From Waddlia chondrophila WSU 86-1044 (GTDB lineage: Bacteria; Chlamydiota; Chlamydiia; Chlamydiales; Waddliaceae): a DNA stretch of 64,000 bases. The DNA is taken from assembly GCF_000092785.1 (NCBI RefSeq), contig NC_014225.1, forward strand, positions 757,340-821,339, written 5' to 3'. The position numbers were made by a program, and so were the translations under genes. The stretch's first letter is position 1; each line of letters begins with the position of its first letter. Shown here one piece after another: positions 20,301 to 26,996 of this stretch. A model generated the notes under the pieces. That model searched no databases. It was given only the letters and a program-made list of their open reading frames with translations, and had not been told where the DNA came from.

Positions 20301-22242
20301 TTTCAAGAGTTTTTTTGTCTTTTTCAGAAAGGGGAACCGGAGAATTCATGATCTTTTGAATCAGCTCATCTTTTTTTTCGGGCTCTAAATCATCATAGTC
20401 TTTTGCTTCTTCTTTTAGCTCTTCAAGTTGATCTTGCGCATCTTCAAAACGTTGGATGCTGCGCTTTTTTACATCGTTAAACTCACGGACAATTTGCCAA
20501 TTTCTTTGTTGAACCATCTTTTCAGGAGAGAGCAACTCCTCTAGAGATCTGGCCTTTGACTGCCACTCCTTCATCCATTCAGCTTCGTCCAGATTTACGG
20601 CCAATGAAGCGTCCATCATTGTTGCTGCCGGATCTACAGGAGGCTCCAGATTTACAGATCCAACTGTGATTCCGGAAAGTTTGGAACTTTGTGTTTTTGA
20701 CAAAATTTTTGACATTCCCGCTCTTTTGCTGTCTCTTATTTTACTTTCAAGATGTGCGATTTTCTTCTGGCAAAGTTCTTCGGTATTTTTAAGCGATTGC
20801 GGAATCCCGCGTGTGTCAAGCATGTGATCGCCGTTGATGCTCACAGCAAGCCGTTCTCTCATGTGCGCAATTTGCTCTGCAACATTTTTATAGACAGCCA
20901 GCTGCTTTTCAGGGCTTGGTTTTCTGAATCGAGGCGGCTTGCGCTCCAATTGACGCATCTGGTCTTGGGCATAGTCTTCTGTCAGGAAAAAGAGAAGGTT
21001 CAGCTTCTCATTTTTATGCAGCTTTTGTTCACCTAGAAGATGGTTAAACCAGCCGGCAACTCGTTCGGATGGGGTTTCCGGCTGCCTTTTCATTTTTTGC
21101 TCGCCGATCTCTACACTGTCCCATGTGCCTTTCATGGATGTGTCGACTGATCGCATAAAGCGTTCGAATGTCAAACTAGTTACCCGTTCCTCTTGAGGGG
21201 ATTCAAACCTTTCTTCTGCTGTCTCTTTCCTTTTTGAAACTTTTTTAATTTCTTCCTGGAGCCTGGGTTCAATTTGACTCCTTGTGATCGCACCAAAGGT
21301 GTTACTGGGTTTTACCGCTTTTTTTAAAGCCTTTGTATGCGTTTTGGGAGAAATCAAAGGCTTGAATGCTTCATCAAGAACAGCTTTGATGTGAGGTTGT
21401 GTCACAGAGTTTGAATGAAATTTTCTTCGATGCAAAGGGGCTATTTTCCCTTTTCCCTCATGGGTGTCGGCATAGATTTCGAGAATCAGACCGCCTTCCT
21501 TTGTGTTCGAAAAGTGAAGCATCACAGGTTGCAATGCCCCGTCTTGGTTGCGGTACCCTGTTGCTAATGTAAACGAACTTTCTTTATTTAGATCGAAGAT
21601 TTGTTGTGCAAATCGTTCGGAAAGTTCATCCAGCGCTTTTGTTTGATTTTTAGAGTCCAGAGCATGCTCGATTTTTTTTGCGTTGATGATCAGACCCCCA
21701 ATCTCTTTTTCGAGCTCCTTTTTTTCCCCTTTTCGAATGCTCCCTGCAGAACTGAGCCATTGTTTACCATTTTCCAAGCTTTTCCTTAAGGCGCGGAAAT
21801 CTTGTTTGACCGTCTCTCTATGCGTGCGCTGTTTCAACTCTTTTGAAGGATATGTCGGCTGGTAAAAAAGATTAGCGATTGCCTGAAAGAAATCCCTGAT
21901 AGAGTTGACAAACGATTTTGTCTTGATCCTTTCTTGAACCACAACAAGTGAATCTTCTTCTTTTTCTCGTTTGACAATGTGAAATTTGTCTGCATGATCA
22001 ATCACGACGGAAAATTCATACTCTCCGAGAACCTCAATACGCATGTGATGGTCTTTGTTAGTCGATAACGAAACATTATTGTTGATGACGCTGGCAATGA
22101 ACTCTTTCTGCGTCAAACTTAAGTTTTTCCGCTTCCCTGACTGCTCGACGCTTTCGTAGCGGATCTTGCACGGCTTCTCGCTTTCGGTCTGCTTTAAAAG
22201 TTCTTCCCTTCGAGGGTTATACTCGAATTCACCTAAAGACAT
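8329..22242 (-). CDS. giant protein with superfamily-2 helicase-like module (DUF3638/DUF3645-like)
   Basis: One uninterrupted frame of 4637 residues, about 22% of the window. No signal peptide or membrane segment is seen; residues 1-3400 are largely charged, helical and coiled-coil-like. The last quarter carries helicase-type motifs in order: Walker A MGLGKTS (K3422), Walker B LIIDEVDS (D3588), GLTGTATE near 3917, RGTHFDLPGSKGA near 4080-4095 and NDRDQAFYRARGLG near 4100-4113, the arginine-finger motif position. This layout recalls the eukaryotic DUF3638/DUF3645 proteins, where MGEGKS, RGTDLKLP and QACMRMRKLG occupy the same places. An alanine/glutamate run (AEAEAEAVAE) precedes the end. The start has GGGAG 6 bases upstream of the ATG. 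The cellular role is unknown; nucleic-acid or protein remodelling by ATP hydrolysis is inferred. Confidence 0.85.
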   Translation of the reverse strand: MSLGEFEYNPRREELLKQTESEKPCKIRYESVEQSGKRKNLSLTQKEFIASVINNNVSLSTNKDHHMRIEVLGEYEFSVVIDHADKFHIVKREKEEDSLVVVQERIKTKSFVNSIRDFFQAIANLFYQPTYPSKELKQRTHRETVKQDFRALRKSLENGKQWLSSAGSIRKGEKKELEKEIGGLIINAKKIEHALDSKNQTKALDELSERFAQQIFDLNKESSFTLATGYRNQDGALQPVMLHFSNTKEGGLILEIYADTHEGKGKIAPLHRRKFHSNSVTQPHIKAVLDEAFKPLISPKTHTKALKKAVKPSNTFGAITRSQIEPRLQEEIKKVSKRKETAEERFESPQEERVTSLTFERFMRSVDTSMKGTWDSVEIGEQKMKRQPETPSERVAGWFNHLLGEQKLHKNEKLNLLFFLTEDYAQDQMRQLERKPPRFRKPSPEKQLAVYKNVAEQIAHMRERLAVSINGDHMLDTRGIPQSLKNTEELCQKKIAHLESKIRDSKRAGMSKILSKTQSSKLSGITVGSVNLEPPVDPAATMMDASLAVNLDEAEWMKEWQSKARSLEELLSPEKMVQQRNWQIVREFNDVKKRSIQRFEDAQDQLEELKEEAKDYDDLEPEKKDELIQKIMNSPVPLSEKDKKTLEIPNNLNADSIQEIIENLISKSENLLESLEISSLIKEDKVDEESLDKIIQAIFGSMDKEALAFLGTSRQAGINQDQLASIIRQLIICPQMLPTIDTPNGKSILLQEYLEVIYRILDPQLASGSPYASITDDLRALINIRHLLPRKKMGENYQKLWEEQLELKKKKSEEKVEHKTADLIKATKENVDTFSKKLEELNQSEERNPQEIAKTEKALREYEMMLKILEPLSEEKGIFKKFEKLKTQIESIKEEVKDTDQEEIFKEILTNLKNSEGLYTFLEIEKQFLKMIDSHPAIPETLTPSNLEEIDESPAPDLEKLEPILEAFGETVNAMAAHLQQLSKDISREPDPFKKQAMYEEIKTRSLELLAMLPPPGTDGAHGTPSIWRSLTAEQRVEMRRNVQQLEHHIWEAQMRLSKTDLSGKEKFLMIKGQAIGMALIREDVKEEQKKIEKFLTDLYTKTPEEFKTFANMEGIDVLESEGRVIINLEKLDPKTIKDLARFIAETREQFSWVEDLNNAKIQDRDKDSMIDLLKQCLIKNNQDSFKQNGINWNADKKELIISWNEKELDWGFMKKVLENNTILMGDLKINPLLLLLDARTLDTHGLNCVLTQDLTTCLSLDPKLEREVQAVYHFVVTDQNRGKSDRIYRQNNKATRSPLLRQSATVVVNPLLRELSLLNILSNGNKRQVESKIKELQKTHNIDVSKLKAIKWDEKNKNELLIDWDNPELEKDLAAFAEHDSQIKMALDFYTAVNQAAKNELYFNTASDPDFTLYAEESEEPSGRSFFQKRPNLLIGKQSPIDLHIHPSQQGLYTIKDESGKVAAEVHIYGKQGESDRRSFGAIEEEINEDQLHLAMKPKKPFLPTTNQPDPFGDPDGFGSNEDVREIRVLKSYDAWSEYVKEIAGGQVLSIPTQVLGKLFQIRQAPNDSRQGIVVASYSSDTALLALDFLTDISNQPHIQHDFVQNFLLESLFGPMVLQQSLIDHPEAFISHIKSLEQAILQAQTSRNHEMLGFYTLILNRLEGHINEARNQLQNQGVMAGSLSKLPVFRDKHGLGAIYRHVQQATELTHVINREDLDTEAIIQPLTAKLYFLELCHMEISSIERDSAITVKNILLSGEKGQRPIDKITNPEAKRRAYTHLLQYYYSMGIGSLDDDDYLEILKGYELLQSPSTEAASSLISLEQEAASWIRQDVLPAIQSMEEDKRDGLLKQIVNAKLKAEKKDPLSDEARFKATEGKINQFELSTGVQEITIHLSTMEIGGIELTKETLGSAAIPEKILKRKDVQQALGTSIIKGKITKTERGKTSTYTWEHQGQEFTLRTDGFKVDIKRKISSHSTLPSDEYTFYPVQLENIETHAEHLLNANGIWKIDKQPKIGYVFGSGMELPTTETIYQATMNDTNNISFLSTLGGARVGSATRLNGPSPLLFADTKHTLILVDPQTGRPNELRIPGLNVAMRKTENRWQLSQSGKPLGMLKVPGRDEEKFLRTAFGEHWDQFVVPVEREVDKIFMKKGEKITTKRTETVYLMIPYRQQVDRKGQLSVDQSMLDTIPGMHELRMTEEGKVQGTMAANVYLAHRFLLQAGKTSNPTIARNLMMKAQEHLERVQGQPAPSNPQEVENLRFVLAEIAATPAVSLSPPPTLEALSMALKLELFVQHIRSQAVKQKIKTLQSGSEQELNELFKIAQMYQAYTVLEETAAKKGKLHRDMFALTDKEDAALIGINKRMLQGLSSAMENQELYFGTTGRLATTVSLDRPKTIDPQFLLALLRMAKPRNPEITLKGVNAPLPAANLIENFWSYLTSIKTNRLTTEDLMFLFEESILPPTDSPEQEQQLRELDLQARQFLLTMADLIEQAGGSTDIMGDAEKFLEESKAHILTTEQKDLGSLLSNYKGMTGIKTNFDSGLKGIEELKIDPVPDTDPPIPDLDKLIYDLNNKVKTPLGNFKDQLEDALNIANKQISEIRARDEKLQEEIFTAKKSLEKAIDDHKEGVDELGEEEYEEKIHKLQEAVKNAIKEHLNYTEEEILDPLTGEKLPRSAFVSNEYAESVFLEDLKKVAEQTRSSIEKLDDAIQEIGEKAGLLKSWNELEECMRDIETVPFKRNDWFDMPEAGAAKAFIEYQLQQTGEEPSLFSAGISLIRQLGPVTAIRLARSTSEYETLSTRLKETDKELRTDNLSSERKKELQGKRAKIMQKLLSNPQGNLEAAGMALGSLVTAGAILDFKPIEYKPETIKKVGEQTVSEEILNDPFFKKCFTDQEREQIASNLSRMGGYEKRTYVKQLQAALNMQASLLNASLGLQSRIESINKSLGKVLKGTHEGKSDPTPHSFKGITGTSLEQRYADHYTSKTGFVAKEKLAALFKKLEETTKRNEDTLDFLKNRAENLADPLFSISLEEVNDTINEIRKRIQPQPIPIEIEPYIDALALIGKAAVYKIDGAKNFADQIRKISTGEELLLAIQTAHDQLAPLVAKHEHEALISEIIDQTMPKDSHYADEYSKGLERIEKNNPLAYSTVIGEDQVEDVEELIATDVAQLQEQVKQQQDEIIRRLEAVSLGNLPKSLQKIRMRRGSSQELLEAAYKEYRKGSFQESKPTIPDGAFKELDLDTLIGKTLFDDTRRQVLQGSRFNAFTSIQNLYVLREEKKELMRLRAIASQYTKEKLENKIKKFVELAKESTSKQENEELRKEIEGLRNALLHYDDFNTLLARIESKWQKESDKIRDFTGRCQSQPHLQKDLGSLAPYTRHINYLQQRLGLVLREDQVQTLQEIIDNPALLKQLRMGLGKTSVILPFALMILSAKGYNAIGMVPKALFDTNFDEMDETTRAVFEMAGSRFLFSRQDANFPLDKLSLNELSTKCAEFFDALNREEYILTTIESKASLDNKIIEVERSQAFIQSRINDIKENEDISEEDKQKRIEAFYPSLYNHQMALDMLYRVKAVFEAKHTRLIIDEVDSVAKSNKTVNSEIGRKDPIAPAIQNVASEIFDIIRENPELEGLLEQIQSNNQFTLNESQVNDFIKKIGEVLIQNIDLQGHKKDEVLNWLTGETACPFDAKELKNLGAAADKLKIQRKALNSALRSSLALKAGLSGDFDPTHGAIGVPASQGVTSKTTKYSDPLMQVVLTQMIALYKPQGEAYLNAVAKEVIADMKSDLKIVEGQLKEASSDSLKQKRDELKEGIKKLSKLAIPEILRNELKQELAAKEGSVGSDLEKEIENLEEYIDTLSPDSPPSYQNAIKGSDPLNTFLRLRFARAAAKRGMIYVSNNEVSRPNQHALRGCHVIGLTGTATENTSHVITGTGHQEAMKGITETGRDSTAEVVYRFVKALKKGSETPAEILKRPVETYSLDTKKALEQFINIAQKESGYRFLINQAGACDELTLREITQQLHVRCERPIVYLDMDEEGRTEKVALINGVRRPLKDLSREEKQQVEEEGFTYYHTPHVRGTHFDLPGSKGAIMLSPTVNANDRDQAFYRARGLGEEHTVVPFISEKQSAEFKEENGEEMKLRDLLKIQHEQTREEESQEDLAAYVLHIKGQVILAADRAKERIQLKDGSIKSFSDWTEADQEKITARAKVNEIVERLFIRETGNSAYLSSLNSETRQGGTMPTNEYLTTVVIEQELARIDRFLKEIDEIKTENDRELKTALDIVTQELSQAKKKLEEEQKNIEENWEETLSRKLPTETSSAPATQETSETEAEAEAEAVAETTSESTSDTERKKRTVQTRNILTVPDHDLLNSLQQSPKKFMTYQYLPDFRNTHEGWKSGIRITENLKHAIEIAGGQGKGIEIKALIIDEPKEGEQAIILSNAADIDNLIGHMSILLNSSSRETSGFSVKPWFNEEGEMELQYCDTSLTGYSLRDEFDEKKELKGEIYLSFIHLGFSPISEKGWEDIGAYWTSLDKDAQDEVKNSLEKTLTSSNPSLLDSAAKHMWNKPKSEAISLGGSKASVDKISDIDEAKKQIKEAVEDPYAKTKYNAAQKWIDRNADDLIKEELEKWAGEEY

Positions 22243-22276
22243 CTCTATCTCCCATTAAATAACCTTTTCGATTTTA

Positions 22277-22304
22277 ATTATAACAGATAATTTTTTAATT
22301 TAAA
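22277..22304 (-). promoter_or_regulatory. possible promoter of the giant gene
   Basis: In the 193-base divergent gap between the giant gene and yicC, the minus strand reads TTTAAA, 16 bases, TATAAT, about 35 bases before the giant gene's start. The -10 box is perfect and the -35 weak; the surroundings are extremely AT-rich, so chance matches are easy. For yicC the plus strand has only a weak TATAAA near 22392 and no Shine-Dalgarno sequence. Confidence 0.35.
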
Positions 22305-22435
22305 TTTTTTATTTGATTTTTGATAAGAAATTAAGGCTAAGAATAAAAAAGCGATATACCGATTTTTAGCTGGTAATTTTTTGAAGAATACACTATAAAC
22401 ACATGGTAGCCAATAATTTTGACTTGAACTGATCT

Positions 22436-23317
22436 ATGTTAAATAGTATGACGGCCTATGGACGCGCCGAAAAAAAATCGGATTTTGGAAATGTCGTTGT
22501 AGAAATACAGTCTGTGAACCGAAAATTTCTCGATCTGGCCATTTCTCTTCCGAAAGAGTTCTCTTCGCTCGATGTTCCGGTGCGTCATCGAATATCTTCT
22601 TTGATCAAAAGGGGGAAGGTCAATGTTAAAGTTTTTGTCGAGTGTTGTGGAGAAACTCCGGTGACTGTCAGGCCAAACCTTCCTTTGGTTCGCCAGATTA
22701 AAGAGGCATGGGAACTGATGGAAAAAGATCTCCATGTCGTTTGCGGGATCGATTTGAAAACCCTCTTGCAAATGCCCGATGTCTTCCAATTCTCAACAGA
22801 GGGAAAGTCTGAGGAGAAGTGGAATCTGTTGATCCATGAAGCTTTAGACGAAGCGCTTGCAAATGCGGCTGAAATGAAGCAAAAGGAAGGATTTGCGATT
22901 CAGCAGGACTTCGAGTCCCGTTTGAAGACCTTGAGGAATGCACTCGAAGAGATTCAAGTGTTTTGTCCGGAAGTTAAGGCGAGGAATAAGGAAAAGCTTA
23001 AGCAAACGTTATCGGAAGTGATGGATGAGGGAAAAGAGTTTGAAGAGCGTTTGCTTCGGGAGGCGTGCCTATTTGCAGAAAAAGTGGATATTGAGGAGGA
23101 AATCACCCGCCTCACTTCTCATCTGAAGCAATTTGACGAGAGAATGAAAAGCAGTAGCGAACCGGTGGGGAAAATATTGGAATTTTTGCTTCAGGAGATG
23201 CTTAGAGAAGTGAATACAATCGGTTCGAAAGCGCAGGATTTGCGAATTTCCAATCTCGTTGTACAGATGAAAACAGAGGTTGAGCGGATCAGGGAGCAGC
23301 TGCAGAATGTCGAGTAA
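22436..23317 (+). CDS. yicC: YicC family endoribonuclease (DUF1732)
   Basis: Member of the YicC family, which cleaves RNA and takes part in RNA turnover. The diagnostic N terminus MLNSMTAYGRA is followed by VEIQSVNRKFLDLAISLP, and the C terminus has the family block DEEITRLTSHLKQF (here EEEITRLTSHLKQF) and KILEFLLQEMLREVNTIGSK. At 293 residues it is full length. The gene overlaps gmk by 11 bases; yicC-gmk is a common bacterial pair and it begins a run of plus-strand genes up to metG. No clear ribosome binding site precedes the ATG. Confidence 0.94.
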   Translation: MLNSMTAYGRAEKKSDFGNVVVEIQSVNRKFLDLAISLPKEFSSLDVPVRHRISSLIKRGKVNVKVFVECCGETPVTVRPNLPLVRQIKEAWELMEKDLHVVCGIDLKTLLQMPDVFQFSTEGKSEEKWNLLIHEALDEALANAAEMKQKEGFAIQQDFESRLKTLRNALEEIQVFCPEVKARNKEKLKQTLSEVMDEGKEFEERLLREACLFAEKVDIEEEITRLTSHLKQFDERMKSSSEPVGKILEFLLQEMLREVNTIGSKAQDLRISNLVVQMKTEVERIREQLQNVE

Positions 23318-23915
23318 ATTGCTTGGAAACCGTGAAAAAGGGCTTGTCTTTATCGTCAGCGCTCCTGCAGGAACGGGAAAAACGACATTGACCCAAATGC
23401 TCGTTGATGAGTTTCCTTGCGTTGTGGAAAGCATATCGTATACGACGCGGGAAAAGCGTGAAGAGGAGGTGGACGGCGTCCATTACCGATTCATCACCCG
23501 CGAGAAATTTGAGGAAAAAATTCAAGCCGGAGAGTTTCTAGAGTATGCTGATATTTACGGAGACCTTTACGGCACTTCAAAAAAGTGGGTGGAAAGCAGA
23601 TTGGAGAAGGGGCTTCATGTCGTTTTGGTGATCGATACGCAAGGAGCTTTGAAGCTTAAATCGCGCTATCCTGCAACCTATATTTTTATTAGCCCTCCAT
23701 CTTTTGAAGAGCTGCGGCGGCGGCTTTTGGAGAGAAGAACCGAAAGCGACGAAGTGATTGCAAAAAGGCTGGCATGGGCAAAGAAAGAGGTGGAAAAAAA
23801 GAATGAGTACGATTACTGGCTAGTGAACAATGACTTGGAAACTGCTTATCAGGTGTTGAGAAGCATTGTTATTGCCGAGGAATACAAAATTAAAAAAGTT
23901 AAGAAAGGAGTCTAA
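23307..23915 (+). CDS. gmk: guanylate kinase
   Basis: Phosphorylates GMP to GDP in nucleotide synthesis and salvage. The P-loop reads APAGTGKTT (residues 19-27), followed by SISYTTREKREEEVDGVHYRFI, the GMP-binding YGTSKKWVE segment and DTQGALKLK. At 202 residues it is typical length. An ATG at 23307, preceded by AGGGAG at 10 bases, is preferred over an upstream TTG at 23280. The start lies within the end of yicC, and the AAAGGAG before the next gene lies in its own 3' end, so the three genes are coupled. Confidence 0.95.
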   Translation: MSSKLLGNREKGLVFIVSAPAGTGKTTLTQMLVDEFPCVVESISYTTREKREEEVDGVHYRFITREKFEEKIQAGEFLEYADIYGDLYGTSKKWVESRLEKGLHVVLVIDTQGALKLKSRYPATYIFISPPSFEELRRRLLERRTESDEVIAKRLAWAKKEVEKKNEYDYWLVNNDLETAYQVLRSIVIAEEYKIKKVKKGV

Positions 23916-24245
23916 ATGGACATCATCGATCATTTGACAAACGAGAAGATCAGCAAAAATTTCAACAATCAATTCGATCTCGTCAATTATGCGATCAAGC
24001 TCGCAGCAAATATGATTCAAACAGGCCGTGAACCGCGTGTGAAAATGAATACGGAGAATCCTGCATTATTGATATTGGAAGAGATTATCGAAGGGAAGGA
24101 TACGTTTGTTGAAGTTTCAGCGAAAAAGGAACAGAAGAATTTCAAAGAGATAGAATTAGAACGTGTTAAGGAAAAAGTAGAAGAGGAAGCCGACGATTCA
24201 GAATTGTTGGAAGACGAGGAGGAAACTCAAGAAGTCCTGTCTTAA
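23916..24245 (+). CDS. rpoZ: RNA polymerase omega-like subunit with acidic tail
   Basis: A 109-residue protein whose first 65 residues resemble omega, the small RNA polymerase subunit that helps assemble the large subunit: FDLVNYAIKLAANMIQTGR followed by NPALLILEEIIEGK, as in the family's N-F-L-L-A and NP-ALREI-G blocks. The remainder is a glutamate/aspartate-rich tail. It starts immediately after the gmk stop with AAAGGAG 5 bases upstream. The gmk-omega pair is common in bacteria, and in Chlamydia a small gene (CT031, from memory) occupies this same slot between gmk and metG. The family call rests on a short domain and position. Confidence 0.75.
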   Translation: MDIIDHLTNEKISKNFNNQFDLVNYAIKLAANMIQTGREPRVKMNTENPALLILEEIIEGKDTFVEVSAKKEQKNFKEIELERVKEKVEEEADDSELLEDEEETQEVLS

Positions 24246-24248
24246 ATC

Positions 24249-24878
24249 ATGTTGATTGTTGCTGTTACCTATCAGGAGATTGTTTATTTTGGGGCTTTAC
24301 TTGTCCTGGTTCTGATTGGGTTGATAGCCGTTTCTATTTTTAATTGGTGGGTTTCCCGCAATCCGACCTGTCCCTCTCCTTATACAGGAAGTCCGTTGAG
24401 GAGAGGTTCTGACATTCATTGGATAACGGCGGAAAAGGTGCTCCGTTTTTTGTACGATAGGCATGAGTATCACAATCGGATGTTTGATTTGAGAAAAGCC
24501 GCCATTTGCCGGGAAACCGGACGCATTTTTCCCGATGCAGTGAACTGGTATGGCACGATCAAAGTTGACTGGAGTTTCATTTCCAAACGTTATCCGGGAG
24601 ATTTTGTTTCCTGGGGGAGTTTAGCGGAAGTCCAACAGCTGCATATCGTGGACATGCATGAATCGATGGAGGGATTTCAGACAGAGTTTTCCTCTTCGAC
24701 CCCTTCTCCGAGGAACATTGAGAAAGATTATGCCTACATGTCTCCCGGTCCCTTGTATGTTGATTTGAAAACCGGAATTTTAATGGGATGGAAAAAAGTG
24801 CCCGAAACTGAGCTTGAGGTTTTGATTGTTCAAAAGCCGATTGAAAAGTACCTCCCTGGAATTGATAGTAAATATTGA
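24249..24878 (+). CDS. conserved-looking membrane-anchored protein, function unknown
   Basis: A 209-residue protein with one hydrophobic segment at about residues 9-34 (IVYFGALLVLVLIGLIAVSIF), then a soluble domain rich in aromatic residues and beginning CPSPYTGSPLRRGSDIHW. The domain would be cytoplasmic if the anchor follows the positive-inside rule. No family is recognised. It lies 3 bases after the omega-like gene and 14 bases before metG, on the same strand and without its own ribosome binding site, so it is probably expressed by coupling. Confidence 0.7.
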   Translation: MLIVAVTYQEIVYFGALLVLVLIGLIAVSIFNWWVSRNPTCPSPYTGSPLRRGSDIHWITAEKVLRFLYDRHEYHNRMFDLRKAAICRETGRIFPDAVNWYGTIKVDWSFISKRYPGDFVSWGSLAEVQQLHIVDMHESMEGFQTEFSSSTPSPRNIEKDYAYMSPGPLYVDLKTGILMGWKKVPETELEVLIVQKPIEKYLPGIDSKY

Positions 24879-24892
24879 GAGTAGATAGATTC

Positions 24893-26917
24893 ATGAGCCG
24901 TCAAAAAGTCTTGATCACATCAGCATTGCCCTATGCAAACGGCCCGTTGCATTTCGGCCACATCGCAGGAGCTTATTTGCCCGGAGACTGCTATGCCCGT
25001 TTTCAGCGGTTAATCGGCAGCGATACTTTGTACATTTGCGGATCGGACGAATATGGGGTAGCCATTACGCTGAGTGCCGAGATCGCCGGCCGCACTCCAA
25101 AAGAACATGTCGACCTTTACCATGAAGTGATCAAAGGGCTTTTTCAAAAACTCAACCTTTCTTTTGATCACTATTCCCGCACCACCTGGGAAGGGCATGA
25201 GAAACCGGTGCATCAGTATTTTAAAGATTTGTTGGAGAACGGCTACATTGAAGAAAAAGTGACCGACCAGCTTTACTCTGAACAAGATAAACGGTTTCTT
25301 GCCGATCGATACGTCGTCGGCGTCTGTCCGGGATGCGGATTCGATTGCGCAAGAGGGGATGAATGCCCGCAGTGCGGTGCAAGTTATGAGGCAACCGACC
25401 TGAAGAACCCTCGTTCCAAGCTGACGAACGCGCCATTGACGCGCAAAGCCACAAAACATTGGTTTTTGAAGCTTGATCGTTTTAAAGAACGGTTGACTGA
25501 GTGGCTGAACTCTAAGGAGTGGAAGCCCAATGTTGTGAATTTTGTCAAAGGGTATATTAAAAACCTTCGTCCTCGAGCGATCACTCGCGACTCCGAATGG
25601 GGAGTGCCCGTGCCTCTATCCAATACAGAAGGCAAGGTTTTGTATGTCTGGTTTGATGCTCCAATTGGATATCTTTCCGCAACGATGGAGTGGGCATTAA
25701 AGAAAGGAGATCCTGAACAGTGGAAAGCGTATTGGTGCGATGAATCCACCACCTTGGTGAATTTCATAGGGAAAGACAATATCCCTTTTCACGCGGCGAT
25801 CTTTCCAGCGATGACGATGGGACAGAACCAGCCGTACAAATTGGTCGACCACCTTCCCGCCAATGAATTCTATCTGTTGGAAGGCAGACAGTTCAGTAAA
25901 TCGGAAGGGTGGTACATCGATCTCGACCAATTTTTTGAACGGTATACGGCAGATCAAATCCGCTATGCGATTGCTGCCAATGCTCCTGAAACATCCGACT
26001 CAGAATTTACCTGGAAAGACTTTCAGTATAAATGCAATGGCGATTTGCTTGGAAAATATGGCAACTTGGCCAACCGGATCATGGTGTTCAGCCACAAAAA
26101 TGTTCATGGCAAAGTGCCTGCCAGGAAGAATCTTGACGAAGTGGACAAGGCGTTTCTTAGCAGTATTGACGTCTTGGTTGATCAAGCTTTCCAGTGCTAT
26201 CAGTCGTTTTCGCTGCGAAAAGCTTGTCAAGTGATCATGGAACTGGCACAAAGGGGAAACATCTACTTTGACGGCAAACAACCTTGGAAACTCGCTAAAG
26301 ACCCTGAGCAACGAGAGGTGCTTGAGACCGTTTTGTCTTGCTGCTTGGAGTGCTTGAAGGCGTTAGCATTGATCTCATCTCCTATCTTACCGGAGACTGC
26401 CGACAAACTTTGGACGATGTTAGGGTTTGAGGGCAGATTGTCCGATACCGGATGGCAAAAAGCGGCCGCAATGGAAATTCCTGTGGGGCAAAAACTTGGT
26501 CAGCCTCAAATTCTCTTCAAAAAAATTGAGGACGAACAGATTGAAGAGGAGCTGGCAAAATTGAAGGCGCTTTCTAAAAAGCATCAACCGACAGAGAAAT
26601 TGTTGGAAATCGAGCAGTTCAAACAACTGGATCTGAGAGTTGGGGAAATTGTCTCTGCCGAAGAAATTCAAAAGAGTAAAAAATTATTGAAACTGCAGGT
26701 GAATCTTGGAGAGGAAAATCGAACCATTGTTTCCGGAATCCGCCCCCATTACCAAGCGGATCAGCTGATTGGAAAGAAAGTGGTCATTGTTGCCAACCTT
26801 AAACCTGCGAAGTTGATGGGAATTGAGAGTCAAGGGATGGTTCTTTGCGGAAGCGACGGCAAGATTATGGAACTTTTGTCGGTTGACACCCTCCCTGCAG
26901 GCAGCAGAATATCCTAA
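24893..26917 (+). CDS. metG: methionyl-tRNA synthetase
   Basis: Charges initiator and elongator tRNA-Met. A class I synthetase with the HIGH-type motif HFGH (residues 20-23), a CPGC...CPQC zinc cluster (about 145-165), the KMSKS-type loop FSKSEG (334-339) and a C-terminal Trbp111-like tRNA-binding domain (FKQLDLRVGEIV ... ESQGMVLCG). At 674 residues it is the long, dimeric type. The ATG at 24893 is chosen over a TTG at 24875 because MSRQKVLITSALPYANGPLH matches the usual N terminus. It ends the run that began with yicC. Confidence 0.97.
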   Translation: MSRQKVLITSALPYANGPLHFGHIAGAYLPGDCYARFQRLIGSDTLYICGSDEYGVAITLSAEIAGRTPKEHVDLYHEVIKGLFQKLNLSFDHYSRTTWEGHEKPVHQYFKDLLENGYIEEKVTDQLYSEQDKRFLADRYVVGVCPGCGFDCARGDECPQCGASYEATDLKNPRSKLTNAPLTRKATKHWFLKLDRFKERLTEWLNSKEWKPNVVNFVKGYIKNLRPRAITRDSEWGVPVPLSNTEGKVLYVWFDAPIGYLSATMEWALKKGDPEQWKAYWCDESTTLVNFIGKDNIPFHAAIFPAMTMGQNQPYKLVDHLPANEFYLLEGRQFSKSEGWYIDLDQFFERYTADQIRYAIAANAPETSDSEFTWKDFQYKCNGDLLGKYGNLANRIMVFSHKNVHGKVPARKNLDEVDKAFLSSIDVLVDQAFQCYQSFSLRKACQVIMELAQRGNIYFDGKQPWKLAKDPEQREVLETVLSCCLECLKALALISSPILPETADKLWTMLGFEGRLSDTGWQKAAAMEIPVGQKLGQPQILFKKIEDEQIEEELAKLKALSKKHQPTEKLLEIEQFKQLDLRVGEIVSAEEIQKSKKLLKLQVNLGEENRTIVSGIRPHYQADQLIGKKVVIVANLKPAKLMGIESQGMVLCGSDGKIMELLSVDTLPAGSRIS

Positions 26918-26996
26918 ATTGAATATCTTAGTTGAATCTTAATAGAGAAATTTGCTAACATCTTGCTACAAAAACACAAGAATTCATGGAGAAGTC

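Noticed and set aside
8329-22242. Giant frame as several fused or mis-assembled genes
   Set aside because: No stop, no frame change, consistent composition and a good start site throughout; a single gene is the simplest reading.
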